This document shows positions 33,313 through 42,540 of a stretch of DNA of 56,000 nucleotides, piece after piece. The position numbers were made by a program, and so were the translations under genes. Below the pieces are notes generated by a model. That model was not told the DNA's origin. It saw nothing but the letters and a program-made list of their open reading frames with translations, and made no database searches. This DNA comes from an uncultured Treponema sp. (GTDB lineage Bacteria; Spirochaetota; Spirochaetia; Treponematales; Treponemataceae). The first letter of the stretch is position 1; every line of letters starts with the position of its first letter. The stretch covers positions 1-56,000 of the forward strand of contig CAMVHR010000019.1 of the NCBI GenBank assembly GCA_947167345.1. The letters are read 5' to 3'.

Positions 33313-34125
33313 ATGATAGCACCAGAAAAACTTTTTCAGCTTGCGGCAGGCCAAAAACGTCGCAAGCTGGCACTTACTTTCGGAGAACTTGAACGGGACA
33401 TTGCAGGCATTGCAGAACAGGGAACAGCCTACAACTTTACAAAACTCTCCAGACCAGAATATACAAAACAAGTAGTTTCAATCGTATTGCAAGACCCAAA
33501 GCTTCCGCAAAGCACGGCTCAAGAACTGCAAGACTTGTTAAAAGCAGAGCCATTCGATGAGCGCAGAGCCTGCAACATTGCGCGCAATGCACTTCTTGCC
33601 ATCATAGGAACCTTTCCTGCGGAGTGGGATTTAGTCATTGCCCCCCATGCACAGGAAAAGCTTTCTGTACAAAAAAGAAACTTTTTTCCTGGAGTTTCAG
33701 TTTATGCGGAAGACATCCGCTCCCCCTTCAATGTCGGATCTATATTCCGCACGGCAGAAGCAATGGGATGCGAAAATGTATACATTTCGCCACAGTGTAC
33801 AGATCCAGAACAAAGCAAGGCTCAGCGCAGTTCAATGGGTTGCATTCAGACAATGGGTTACACAAGGTGCTCTTTGACCGAACTACCGCAAGACAAGCCA
33901 GTCTTCGTACTGGAAACCGGTGGCACACCGTTAGATGAGTTTGTTTTTCCAAAAGAAGGAATTGTCATAATTGGCTCAGAAGAACTGGGAGTCAGCCCGG
34001 AAGCCTTAAAGCGCGCCACTTACGGAAGAGTTACAATTCCAATGACAGGTCTGAAAGCCTCCTTAAATGTAGGCGTTGCGTTCGGCATACTCATGCAGGC
34101 TTGGATTAATGCGCTGAATTCCTGA
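33313..34125 (+). CDS. TrmH-family (SpoU) RNA 2'-O-methyltransferase
   Basis: A 270-residue SPOUT methyltransferase. The C-terminal catalytic half has motif 1 DIRSPFNVGSIFRTAEAMG, motif 2 GIVIIGSEELGVSPEAL and motif 3 IPMTGLKASLNVGVAFGILM, forming the knotted SAM site. The N-terminal 120 residues are not a recognisable L30e-like substrate domain. It methylates ribose in tRNA or rRNA; the target is unknown. No ribosome-binding site is obvious. It overlaps the converging HDOD gene by 20 bp. Confidence 0.9.
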   Translation: MIAPEKLFQLAAGQKRRKLALTFGELERDIAGIAEQGTAYNFTKLSRPEYTKQVVSIVLQDPKLPQSTAQELQDLLKAEPFDERRACNIARNALLAIIGTFPAEWDLVIAPHAQEKLSVQKRNFFPGVSVYAEDIRSPFNVGSIFRTAEAMGCENVYISPQCTDPEQSKAQRSSMGCIQTMGYTRCSLTELPQDKPVFVLETGGTPLDEFVFPKEGIVIIGSEELGVSPEALKRATYGRVTIPMTGLKASLNVGVAFGILMQAWINALNS

Positions 34126-35587
34126 AGCTGTTACGCAATCTGTCACTCAACTGAACAATCTGCTCTTCAGTACTTATGTTAAATTCTTTTAGAGTCTCAA
34201 TGTCAAACTGAGCCATATCAACAGTTCCCTCTGGATAATGGGCAAGCAAGTCTGCAAAATGAATGAGGGAAGTAAGCTTCCAGACTTCTTTTGGGCAGCC
34301 TTCCAGTTCATGATGGTAACGGATTACATTTATTATATTTGCAGGAAAATTCCATTTTTCAGACACGAGAGCCCCCACTTCGCCATGATTTACACCAGCA
34401 ACCATGCGTTCAAACAGGCTTTTGCTTATGCCCCTGGCACTACACAAAAACTGCATCTTCTGATACACATCTTTGTGGACAGACACAAAAATAATCTTTC
34501 CTATATCATGCAGCAGTCCGCATACATAGCTGTCATCAATAATCTCTTTGTCCGCAGGATTTTTAAAATACGAGCGTGCAAGATTATATGAATAGAAAGC
34601 AACCTTATAGGAATGATCCCACAAAGCCTTCTTGCGCTCATCGGCATCAACCATGAGAGATTTCATGGAACCAATTGAAAACAACAGGTTACGTATGCCG
34701 CGAATGCCGGCAAACTTTACTGCATCTTCAACGGAATGACAAGGAGAGGCAAGGGAAAAGGCAGCAGAATTAACCATCTTCAAAAGCTCCCCAGTCAATG
34801 AAACGTCACTAGAAATTCTTCTGGCAATATCCGTCATGCTGCTGTCAGGATCATTTATGAGGCGATTGATGGCATTGATGTTTTCAGGGAACTCAGGAAG
34901 ACCTTTTATTAAATCAACAAATTCCCGGGAAAGAGATACAAACTCTGCCTGCGAAGAACGACTGAATGGAAGAATCAGGCGGGTTATCGTTTCTCCGTTC
35001 TCGCTCAAAACCTGATAGTTCTCATCAGTAAGACCTATCTTCCTTAAAATCAGAATCATCATTATAAGACCTAGACCAGCTCCCTCGGATTCATCGAGCA
35101 AGCTTTCTACAGAGTCAAACTGCTGCGCTCTGGTTATCTTATCATGAATTCTTTTATATTCATTGACACATAGTTCCGCCTTGTTTCGAATTTCAAGCTT
35201 TACCTTGTTATTCTTTGTCTGAAGCAGGATTTTTATGTACAGACCTTTTTTCTTTTGAAGGGAATGATAATATTTCTGATTTTTTAATGTATCTTTCTTA
35301 AAATCTGCCATGCCTTTGGCATAATCTTCTGGATTTGTAATGTCAAGGTTACGTTCTTCAAAGTAGACGCGCTTTGTGTTTGCTTTTTTTGCATTATAGA
35401 CAAGTTCCTTAAAGCAATACGCAAAAGTGTCTATCATCTGAGGCTGGTTAATTTCTGTAAGAAAGACTTTCAGCAATTCTTCTGTATACGCTTCAACAGC
35501 AGCAGGAAACGTATAAGTTGTTAAAACAATAGGTAAACCAGACTGTATGGCCTTGCTCACCTTTGAAACATCCACTGATTGAGCCAT
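34106..35587 (-). CDS. GHKL ATPase-like/HDOD fusion protein
   Basis: A 493-residue cytoplasmic protein. The start at 35587 is chosen because the upstream ORF extension to 35686 is not protein-like. The N-terminal 220 residues contain an N-box-like FKELVYNAKKAN and EGAGLGLIMMILILRKIG, a G2-box, so a histidine-kinase-type ATP-binding fold is likely, without a phosphoacceptor. The C-terminal part is an HDOD domain (LPEFPENINAINRLI..SLTGELLKMVNSAAF, LLHDIGK). HDOD proteins act in regulation linked to c-di-GMP, stress and motility. -10 TACAAT lies 6 nt before the ATG, with no ribosome-binding site. Confidence 0.8.
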   Translation of the reverse strand: MAQSVDVSKVSKAIQSGLPIVLTTYTFPAAVEAYTEELLKVFLTEINQPQMIDTFAYCFKELVYNAKKANTKRVYFEERNLDITNPEDYAKGMADFKKDTLKNQKYYHSLQKKKGLYIKILLQTKNNKVKLEIRNKAELCVNEYKRIHDKITRAQQFDSVESLLDESEGAGLGLIMMILILRKIGLTDENYQVLSENGETITRLILPFSRSSQAEFVSLSREFVDLIKGLPEFPENINAINRLINDPDSSMTDIARRISSDVSLTGELLKMVNSAAFSLASPCHSVEDAVKFAGIRGIRNLLFSIGSMKSLMVDADERKKALWDHSYKVAFYSYNLARSYFKNPADKEIIDDSYVCGLLHDIGKIIFVSVHKDVYQKMQFLCSARGISKSLFERMVAGVNHGEVGALVSEKWNFPANIINVIRYHHELEGCPKEVWKLTSLIHFADLLAHYPEGTVDMAQFDIETLKEFNISTEEQIVQLSDRLRNSFRNSAH

Positions 35588-35655
35588 AGTATAATTGTAA
35601 CAGACGAATTTGCAAAAGTCTATAATTTTCTTGCAAAGTATGATAGAATAGGCGA
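35588..35655. promoter_or_regulatory. Divergent leaderless promoters
   Basis: Minus strand: TGTTACAAT (hexamer 35599-35594), six bases, then ATG 35587. Plus strand: TGATAGAAT (hexamer 35644-35649), six bases, then ATG 35656. Both are extended -10 boxes and neither gene has a Shine-Dalgarno sequence. Confidence 0.6.
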
Positions 35656-36711
35656 ATGACACAGCAGACAATTTGCGAACTGGCAATTTTATTTCTTATC
35701 ATATTATCAAGTTTCCGAATCTTTCTTATAGAAGACCCAAGTTCAGATCCTCTGGCATCCCTTCCAAGTCTGGCACTGCTAATGGCAGTTTTTTCAATTT
35801 TTGCATTCGGCCCTACATTCCAGAACATTGGAATATCAATAATCGCACTCTTTGTATTTCTTGCAAACTTTCGGGCGCTTTTACGGCTCAATGACAAACT
35901 AATCGTAGATCATTACAGCTTTATATTTATACTAACCAGCTGCTTTTCAATCCTGCTTGCACTCGCCGCAGGAGCATTCGTAGTTTATTTCAGCCCCTCA
36001 GTTGTAAATCTGAAAAAGTACGGTGTTACAAAAACATCTAAAATTTACACAGGCAATCTGGAAATTGGTTTTTATGAGCCGTACAAGCCATCTGACAGAA
36101 AGACTGCTTACATATATCATTATGAGCAAAAAAACACAGAAGAAAACAAGGCCACAGAAAAACCTGTAATACTTTTTATTCCTAACGAACGAGCCACAAC
36201 ATTCATTTATGAACCGATACTTGTAAAGCTGGCTCATGACGGATACAGCGTATACAGTGCCGATTTTTATTTTAAACCAGACAATAACAACAGAATACTT
36301 TCCTCAAAGGCTTTAAAACGTTCCTCCTTTCTAAAGATGAGCTTTACTGATCAGGAAAACTACGAAAAATGGAAATCTGACATAAAAACTTCATACGATG
36401 CATACTTGTATAAATCATTAATTTCAATCGTATCACCACAGGACAAGGATTTCGTAATTCTTCTTGGAGACTGTACGGACGGACAAATGTTCCTTAGCCT
36501 AAAAAAAGATGATGAGAGAATTGATACATGCTTTGATTTGAGTGCAGTCGAAGGGTATGACACAAAGGGCTTCGGTCCTGTAGAAGAAACAGATCCTGTC
36601 ATAGCCTTGCTTCTCGGCAAGGAAAAGGAGCATAAAATGTATGTCTCAAATCATGCCGCAAATGCACTCGAACAACTTATAAAGCAATCCATGCAAATAT
36701 CAGAAAATTAA
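35656..36711 (+). CDS. Membrane protein with an alpha/beta-hydrolase-like domain
   Basis: A 351-residue protein I cannot assign to a named family. Four hydrophobic helices span about residues 5-115. The remainder (about 165-351) looks like an alpha/beta-hydrolase: KPVILFIPNERATTFIYEPILVKLAHDGYSVYSADFYF resembles the HG-loop strand and the LAxxGYxVxxxD motif. Where the nucleophile elbow GxSxG would be, the sequence is LLGDCTDGQMF (about 274-284). A cysteine nucleophile or loss of catalysis are both possible. It diverges from the HDOD gene with a leaderless-type start. Confidence 0.6.
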   Translation: MTQQTICELAILFLIILSSFRIFLIEDPSSDPLASLPSLALLMAVFSIFAFGPTFQNIGISIIALFVFLANFRALLRLNDKLIVDHYSFIFILTSCFSILLALAAGAFVVYFSPSVVNLKKYGVTKTSKIYTGNLEIGFYEPYKPSDRKTAYIYHYEQKNTEENKATEKPVILFIPNERATTFIYEPILVKLAHDGYSVYSADFYFKPDNNNRILSSKALKRSSFLKMSFTDQENYEKWKSDIKTSYDAYLYKSLISIVSPQDKDFVILLGDCTDGQMFLSLKKDDERIDTCFDLSAVEGYDTKGFGPVEETDPVIALLLGKEKEHKMYVSNHAANALEQLIKQSMQISEN

Positions 36712-36796
36712 TGAGAAAGTTTCAAACGACAGACGAGTTTTGATGGAGCACTCGTCAAGATGTTCAACAGAGCTGGCGAAATCAAGCTTATGAATT

Positions 36797-36836
36797 AGGG
36801 ATGAAAGTTGACTTTTTAAACTTTCCGTTATACTAT
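36797..36836 (+). promoter_or_regulatory. Chemoreceptor promoter with an inverted TTCATCCC-like site
   Basis: TTGACT (36808-36813), a 17-nt spacer and TACTAT (36831-36836) form a good sigma-70 promoter. AGGGATGAAAGTTGA (36797-36811) overlaps the -35; its reverse complement TCAACTTTCATCCCT resembles the half-site CGACGTTCATCCCA of the tandem-repeat promoters, but single and in the opposite orientation. Positions 36712-36796 hold no gene; GACGAG/CTCGTC there form a weak stem. Confidence 0.55.
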
Positions 36837-36920
36837 TTTATTATATCTTCTACTCCTGACTAACTAATGTCATCAGCAGGTAACAACCAAAGAATTAAAC
36901 ACTATAAAACAGGAGTCTTT

Positions 36921-39020
36921 ATGAACAAACTTTCATCTCTCAGAATTTCCCTTACAAGCAAGATGCTTATAATGGTTCTGTCCGTTGTACTCATTGCAAA
37001 CATTGTAATAGGACTTTTAGCAATGAACATCTCATCCAAAAACCTCAAGCAAAGAATTTACGAGAATCTTACATCATTATCAGAGGACACAGTACACCAA
37101 ATAGAGGCCATAAATGAAAAACAGCTTACTGCCCTGCACTTTCTTTCAGAGCTGGAATTTATAAAAGACGAAAATCTTTCCCTTAAAGAAAAAAGCCGTC
37201 AGTTTTCAGGGCTTGTAGCAGCTTTAGGCGGAAAGTACGAAAACGTTGCCTTTTACGACAAGGACGGAAATGCCATAACAGCTGACGGCCGCACCATAAA
37301 CATGAAGGAGCGTGAATATTTTACACAGCCAATGGCAGGAAAGGACTACATATCTGACCCGTTATTCAGTCCAGTAATAAACGCAACCCTTCAAAGCTAC
37401 AGTGTTCCCGTCTACGGCAAAAACAGACAGCCTATAGGGGCATTAGTCATGCTAATAAAAGACAATGCCATTCAGGATGTAATAAAAGAAGTAGATTTAG
37501 GACTAGGAATGCATCCGTCTGTCATAAATCGAAAAACACGCACAACTATTGCAAACGTAAATGCCAATACAGATGAGTCTGCGGGCAATGGAGAACTCGA
37601 TGACACGCAAGGACTCGGACTAATTCTGAACCATATTTTTGAAGGAAAAGAAGACATCGAAGATTTTATTGATCCCAACATCAATGAACACCTTATAGTT
37701 TCATACAAAAAAATTCCTCATACTGATTGGACTCTGTTTTCCGTAGCCCCTTATGACTATCATTTTGCCGGCCACACAGCCATGAAGGCAAGCATAGGAG
37801 CAGCCATTGCCCTTACTGCAATTTTTTCAGTCATCATAACAGTTGTTCTGGTTTCGATTCTTTTTAAGCCTCTTAAGACTTTGAAGGAATCCATAACAAC
37901 AATTGCAAGCGGCAATGCAGACCTTACACAGCGCATTCCGTCTGCAACAAATGATGAAATTGGAGATGTCGTGGACGGCTTTAACAAATTTGTAGGAAAC
38001 CTGCAGAACATAATAAAGAATTTGCAAGGTTCAAAAGGTTCATTAAGCATAGCTGGAGAAGACATGCAGGCTTCTGCACAGGACACTGCGGCAGCCATCA
38101 CACAGATTATTGCAAACATTGAAAGCGTTCACCAGCAGATTGTCAACCAGAGTTCAAGTGTAGAAGAAACTGCAGGTGCAGTCAATCAGATAGCTTCAAA
38201 CATAGACTCTCTGGAACACATGATAGAAAACCAGTCGGCAGGAGTATCACAGGCATCAGCCGCTGTCGAGCAGATGATAGGAAACATTTCGTCCGTCAAT
38301 CAGTCTGTTGACAAAATGGCATCGTCTTTCGACTACCTTAGAAGCGATGCGCAGAACGGATTTAACCAGCAGCAGGACATGAACGAACGCATTCAGCAGA
38401 TTGAACAGCAGTCAGCAATGCTGCAGGATGCAAATGCCGCCATCAGTGCCATTGCAGAGCAAACTAATCTTTTAGCAATGAACGCCGCCATTGAGGCAGC
38501 TCATGCAGGTGATTCAGGAAAAGGATTCAGCGTTGTTGCAGACGAAATCAGAAAGCTGTCCGAAACATCATCGGTACAGTCAAAGACAATCGGAGAACAG
38601 CTTAACAACATCAAGGATTCCATTCAGGATGTCGTTACAGCCTCTGAAAAATCAAGCAAGGCTTTTGAGTCCGTGTCACACAGAATTCAGGACACAGACC
38701 AGCTTGTAATGCAGATAAAGGCCGCAATGGAAGAACAGAATACCGGTTCACGGCAGATTAGTGACGCATTGCATGCCATGAACGACAGTACAATAGAAGT
38801 GCGTAACGCATCTGCCGAAATGTCAGAAGGCAACAAGGCAATTCTGAACGAAGTAAACCTTCTACAGTCTGCCACGGCTGCAATGAAAGACAGCATGAAC
38901 GAAATGAGCAACGGTGCACGAAAGATAAACGATACAGGTGCTGCACTCGGCGACATTTCAAGGCAGGTAACAGACTCTATCGAAGAAATTGGAAGTCAGA
39001 TAGACCAGTTTAAGGTCTGA
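36921..39020 (+). CDS. Methyl-accepting chemotaxis protein (dCache type)
   Basis: A 699-residue chemoreceptor. The start at 36921 has AGGAG 7 nt upstream; an earlier ATG at 36867 has none. Helix 1 (about 14-36), a double-Cache sensor (about 40-285, with NVAFYDKDGNAITADGRTINMKEREYFTQPMAGKDYISDP, a typical Cache ligand-pocket region), helix 2 (about 288-312), HAMP, then the signalling coiled coil with EQTNLLAMNAAIEAAHAG (about 513-530). The signalling domain is very similar to that of the receptor at 965. dCache receptors mostly bind amino acids, amines or organic acids. It converges with ptsI, leaving 7 bp. Confidence 0.95.
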   Translation: MNKLSSLRISLTSKMLIMVLSVVLIANIVIGLLAMNISSKNLKQRIYENLTSLSEDTVHQIEAINEKQLTALHFLSELEFIKDENLSLKEKSRQFSGLVAALGGKYENVAFYDKDGNAITADGRTINMKEREYFTQPMAGKDYISDPLFSPVINATLQSYSVPVYGKNRQPIGALVMLIKDNAIQDVIKEVDLGLGMHPSVINRKTRTTIANVNANTDESAGNGELDDTQGLGLILNHIFEGKEDIEDFIDPNINEHLIVSYKKIPHTDWTLFSVAPYDYHFAGHTAMKASIGAAIALTAIFSVIITVVLVSILFKPLKTLKESITTIASGNADLTQRIPSATNDEIGDVVDGFNKFVGNLQNIIKNLQGSKGSLSIAGEDMQASAQDTAAAITQIIANIESVHQQIVNQSSSVEETAGAVNQIASNIDSLEHMIENQSAGVSQASAAVEQMIGNISSVNQSVDKMASSFDYLRSDAQNGFNQQQDMNERIQQIEQQSAMLQDANAAISAIAEQTNLLAMNAAIEAAHAGDSGKGFSVVADEIRKLSETSSVQSKTIGEQLNNIKDSIQDVVTASEKSSKAFESVSHRIQDTDQLVMQIKAAMEEQNTGSRQISDALHAMNDSTIEVRNASAEMSEGNKAILNEVNLLQSATAAMKDSMNEMSNGARKINDTGAALGDISRQVTDSIEEIGSQIDQFKV

Positions 39021-39027
39021 TCTGCAA

Positions 39028-40638
39028 TTATAGCGACCTGATTTTTTCGCGCAGGCTCAGTATGCGAGATGGGGAAACGGAAAGTTCGTCTATGCCCATC
39101 TCTACGAACTGTTGCGTAAGTTCAAGATCAGCTCCAAGTTCTCCACAAATTCCAACCCAGCATCCGTGCTTGTGACCGTTTTCAATAGTCATCTTAATTT
39201 CCTTAAGGACAGCAGGATGATGGGCATCAAAAAACGGCTCCAACTTTGCATTCTGACGGTCAATTGCAAGCGTATACTGAGTCAAATCGTTTGTACCAAT
39301 CGAAAAGAAATCCACTTCCTGAGCAAGCTCTTCACTCATCATTACTGCTGCAGGAGTTTCTATCATAATTCCCTGTTCTACATTGCCGTAAGGAATGTTT
39401 TCCTTGTTTAACGAGTAGCAGACATCCGCAGAAATCTTTTTTATGCGCCTAACTTCGTCTACCGAAATAATCATCGGATACATGATAGCAAGATTGCCGA
39501 ATGCCGATGCCCTGTAAATGGCACGAAGCTGCGTCTTGAACAACTCAGGCCTGTCAAGGCAGATTCTTATGGCTCGGAATCCCATGGCAGGGTTTTCCTC
39601 ACTTTCAAGCTTAAAATAATCAGCCTGCTTGTCAGCACCTATATCAAGAGTACGGATTATAACCTTTCTGCCTTTCATCTTTCTTGCAACATTCTTGTAC
39701 GCAACAAACTGTTCTTCTTCCGTAGGATATGTATGCCTTCCAAGATAAAGGAACTCACTTCTGAAAAGACCAATTCCCTCGGCATCGTTTTCAATGGCGG
39801 CATCCGCATCTGCCACAGAACCTATATTTGCATATACGTTTATTTTCTTTCCAGACTTTGTAACAGAATCCTTGCCCTTAAGTTGTTGCAAAAGTTCCAG
39901 TTTTGCAAGACTTTCCTTCCTTAGTTTTTCTTTCTGTGCAAGAGTCTCCTCATCAGGCTCTATAATGAGCTCGCCTGCAAAACCGTCAACTATAGCAAGC
40001 TTGCCGTTCCAGTCATCATCAATTATGACTCCCGCAAGAGCTGGAATGTTCATTGTACGTGCAAGTATAGCCGTATGTGACTGAGAAGAACCATATTTTG
40101 TAACAAATGCAAGAACCTTTGACTTGTCCAAAGACACAGTTTCAGCCGGGGTCAAATCATCTGCACACAAAATCTGATTATCGTCGCCTTCAAGACTGTC
40201 ATCCCGGCCTCCGCACAAAACAGTTACAATTCTGCGGGCAACATCCTTAATGTCGGCAGAGCGTGCCCTCATATATTCATCTTCCATCTGTGCGAAAATC
40301 TGACTTATCTGTTCACCACTCTGGAACGCAGCATATTCAGCATTAGCCTTTTCATCCCGTATAAAAGAATAAACGCTGTCGGTAAAATCATCATCGCCAA
40401 TCATCATTGACTGCACGTCAAAAATTGCAGCAGCTTCCTGTCCAATCTCGTCAACCGCCTTCTTAAATATTCTCTGGAGTTGCTGTACTGCCGTGTCACG
40501 AGCCTTATTGTATCTTTCTATTTCTGCCTCAACATCTGTAACAGTATGAAGCGATGTGTCGTAAACGGCTTTCTTGAAAATTGAGATTCTGCCGATTGCG
40601 ATGCCCTTGTACATTGATTTTCCGTTGTATCTTTTCAT
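39028..40638 (-). CDS. ptsI: PTS enzyme I (PEP-protein phosphotransferase)
   Basis: A 536-residue enzyme I. It begins MKRYNGKSMYKGIAIG, has the phospho-histidine region SSQSHTAILARTMNIPALAG, the PEP-binding GIGLFRSEFLYLG and the C-terminal SIGTNDLTQYTLAIDR. It moves phosphate from PEP to HPr for the fructose system encoded divergently. The start at 40638 matches the family N-terminus and lies exactly 6 nt after -10 TATCAT; -35 TTGACA stands 18 nt upstream of that box. No Shine-Dalgarno sequence is close (GGGGAG is 12 nt away), suggesting a leaderless mRNA. Confidence 0.95.
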   Translation of the reverse strand: MKRYNGKSMYKGIAIGRISIFKKAVYDTSLHTVTDVEAEIERYNKARDTAVQQLQRIFKKAVDEIGQEAAAIFDVQSMMIGDDDFTDSVYSFIRDEKANAEYAAFQSGEQISQIFAQMEDEYMRARSADIKDVARRIVTVLCGGRDDSLEGDDNQILCADDLTPAETVSLDKSKVLAFVTKYGSSQSHTAILARTMNIPALAGVIIDDDWNGKLAIVDGFAGELIIEPDEETLAQKEKLRKESLAKLELLQQLKGKDSVTKSGKKINVYANIGSVADADAAIENDAEGIGLFRSEFLYLGRHTYPTEEEQFVAYKNVARKMKGRKVIIRTLDIGADKQADYFKLESEENPAMGFRAIRICLDRPELFKTQLRAIYRASAFGNLAIMYPMIISVDEVRRIKKISADVCYSLNKENIPYGNVEQGIMIETPAAVMMSEELAQEVDFFSIGTNDLTQYTLAIDRQNAKLEPFFDAHHPAVLKEIKMTIENGHKHGCWVGICGELGADLELTQQFVEMGIDELSVSPSRILSLREKIRSL

Positions 40639-40803
40639 ACTTCTATGATACTCCCCAAAATAGCACCGTGTCAAACAAATTTGACCGACTTTGACTAAAA
40701 ATTGACCGTTTTTGCAAATATTTTGCATTTTTCTGAAAGAATTTGATTGACTTTGAATGATTATGGATTTACACTCTAATTAAAAGACAGCAGGAGGTCT
40801 TCA
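40639..40803. promoter_or_regulatory. Divergent ptsI / fru operon control region
   Basis: Plus strand: TTGACT (40747-40752), 17-nt spacer, TACACT (40770-40775), then AGGAGG before the GTG. Minus strand: TTGACA (40675-40670), 18 nt, TATCAT (40650-40645). Two direct repeats, TTTGACCGACTTTGACT (40680-40696) and TTTGATTGACTTTGAAT (40742-40758), match at 14 of 17 positions, and the second covers the fru -35. They are likely operators for the DeoR-type regulator. Confidence 0.65.
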
Positions 40804-41559
40804 GTGTTATCCGAAGAACGTCAGAATAAAATCGTACAACTTGTAAACGAAAACAAGAGCATGACCATTCAAAACCTAATGCAGGCACTTGACGCATCAG
40901 AGTCAACTGTACGAAGGGATTTGGGAGAATTGGACTCAAAAGGACTCATTGAAAAAGTTTACGGCGGTGCAATTGCAAAAAACATTACGTTCTCTGGAAA
41001 AGACGAAAGTGTCAACCTTAGGAAAGAACAGAACAAGGAAGAAAAACTGATAATAGCCCGATATGCGGCAACTCTCATTGAAGACGATGACTTTGTATAT
41101 CTTGACGCAGGAACAACGACAGAAATGATGATTCCTTTCATTACGGCAAAAAAAGCTGTTTTTGTTACGAACGGATTTTCACATGCAAGAAAATTGTCGG
41201 AAGCAGGATTCCTTACATACATTCTGGGAGGGGAAATCAAATTTCCTACAGAAGCTGTAGTCGGTGAAGAAGCAATACTTACACTGTTTAAATATCACTT
41301 TACAAAAGGTTTCTGGGGAACAAACGGAATCAGCATGTCCAGCGGATTCAGCACTCCAGATGTAAAGGAAGCCATGGTCAAACAAATGTCCATGGACAGG
41401 ACACGAAAAAGATACATCTTAAGTGATGCAAGCAAGTTCTCACAAATTTCATGCGTTACATTCGCAGAGTTTTCAGATGCAACCGTAATTACATCTTCAC
41501 TTGGGAGTGACTCTGAAGCATACAGAACATACAACAATGTTGTGGAGGTAAAAAAATGA
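40804..41559 (+). CDS. DeoR-family transcriptional regulator of the fructose operon
   Basis: A 251-residue DeoR regulator. The N-terminal winged helix (ERQNKIVQLVNENKSMTIQNLMQALDASESTVRRDLGEL) is followed by the sugar-phosphate-sensing domain with DAGTTTEMMIPFI and the FVTNGFSHARKL segment. The first gene of the deoR-fruK-fruA-ptsH operon, it probably represses this operon, and possibly ptsI, through the TTTGAxxGACTTTGA repeats, with fructose-1-phosphate or a similar ester as inducer (family-based inference). GTG start with AGGAGG. The stop overlaps fruK as ATGA. Confidence 0.9.
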   Translation: MLSEERQNKIVQLVNENKSMTIQNLMQALDASESTVRRDLGELDSKGLIEKVYGGAIAKNITFSGKDESVNLRKEQNKEEKLIIARYAATLIEDDDFVYLDAGTTTEMMIPFITAKKAVFVTNGFSHARKLSEAGFLTYILGGEIKFPTEAVVGEEAILTLFKYHFTKGFWGTNGISMSSGFSTPDVKEAMVKQMSMDRTRKRYILSDASKFSQISCVTFAEFSDATVITSSLGSDSEAYRTYNNVVEVKK

Positions 41560-42470
41560 TTTACACACTGACAGCTAATCCGTCTCTGGATTACATCGTG
41601 GATGTAAGCGATTTTAAAATCGGTTCGGTAAACAGAACCACACGCGAGACTCTTTTTCCAGGAGGAAAGGGAATAAATGTTTCCATAGTCCTTCAGAATC
41701 TAGGCATACAGAACAAGGCCCTCGGATTTACAGCCGGCTTTACCGGAAGCGAAATTGAATCGCAGTTGCAGAAAAAGGGAGTAGTCACAGACTTTATCCG
41801 TGTAAAAAACGGATTGTCCCGCATAAACGTAAAACTCCGTGCAGGAAAGGAAACGGAAATAAATGGCATTGGTCCTGAAATCCAAAAAGAAGATGTGGAC
41901 GAACTTTTTGCAAAGCTTGACACACTCAAAGCTGATGACATTCTGGTTCTGGCAGGAAGCATTCCAACAGTGCTTCCGCAAAGTTTTTACAGCGACATCA
42001 TGGCACGTCTAACAGAAAAAAAAGTTCGCTTTGTAGTTGATGCCACTAGAGACCTGCTCAAAAAGTCCCTGGAATACAAGCCATTTATGGTCAAGCCAAA
42101 CAATCACGAGCTGGGGGAAATTTTCGGTGTAGAACTTTCCACACAGGAAGAAGTCATTCCTTATGCACTTAAATTCAGGGAAATGGGTGCACAGAACGTT
42201 CTAGTTTCCATGGCGGCAAAGGGTGCCGTACTTGCCGCTGCAGACGGCAAGGTGTATCAGGGTAAAGCCCCGGAATGCGTGCTTGTAAACTCAGTTGGAG
42301 CAGGAGATTCCATGGTAGCAGGATTCATTACCGGCTATGAAAAGACATCTTCATACAAAGAGGCTTTAAGGATGGGGCTTTGCACAGGAACAGCAAGTGC
42401 AGCATCGGAAGAACTTGCCACAAAAGAAGATGTTGAAAAGATAATGAGTGAATATACAGGTCTGAACTGA
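41556..42470 (+). CDS. fruK: 1-phosphofructokinase
   Basis: A 304-residue PfkB-family kinase. It opens MIYTLTANPSLDYIVDV, the FruK/LacC signature start, has PGGKGINVS (about 32-40) and the catalytic NSVGAGDSMVAGF (Asp about 250). It phosphorylates fructose-1-phosphate, the product of the adjacent PTS, to fructose-1,6-bisphosphate. Operon position between the regulator and fruA agrees. Confidence 0.94.
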   Translation: MIYTLTANPSLDYIVDVSDFKIGSVNRTTRETLFPGGKGINVSIVLQNLGIQNKALGFTAGFTGSEIESQLQKKGVVTDFIRVKNGLSRINVKLRAGKETEINGIGPEIQKEDVDELFAKLDTLKADDILVLAGSIPTVLPQSFYSDIMARLTEKKVRFVVDATRDLLKKSLEYKPFMVKPNNHELGEIFGVELSTQEEVIPYALKFREMGAQNVLVSMAAKGAVLAAADGKVYQGKAPECVLVNSVGAGDSMVAGFITGYEKTSSYKEALRMGLCTGTASAASEELATKEDVEKIMSEYTGLN

Positions 42471-42540
42471 AAGCATTCAAGTCAGAACTGATAAAACAGA
42501 TAGATAGGTTATAAAAAGTTTCAATCTTAGGAGGAAAAGT

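Noticed and set aside
36720..36790. GACGAG/CTCGTC stem considered as a terminator for the 35656 gene
   Set aside because: Only 6 bp with a long loop and no U-run.
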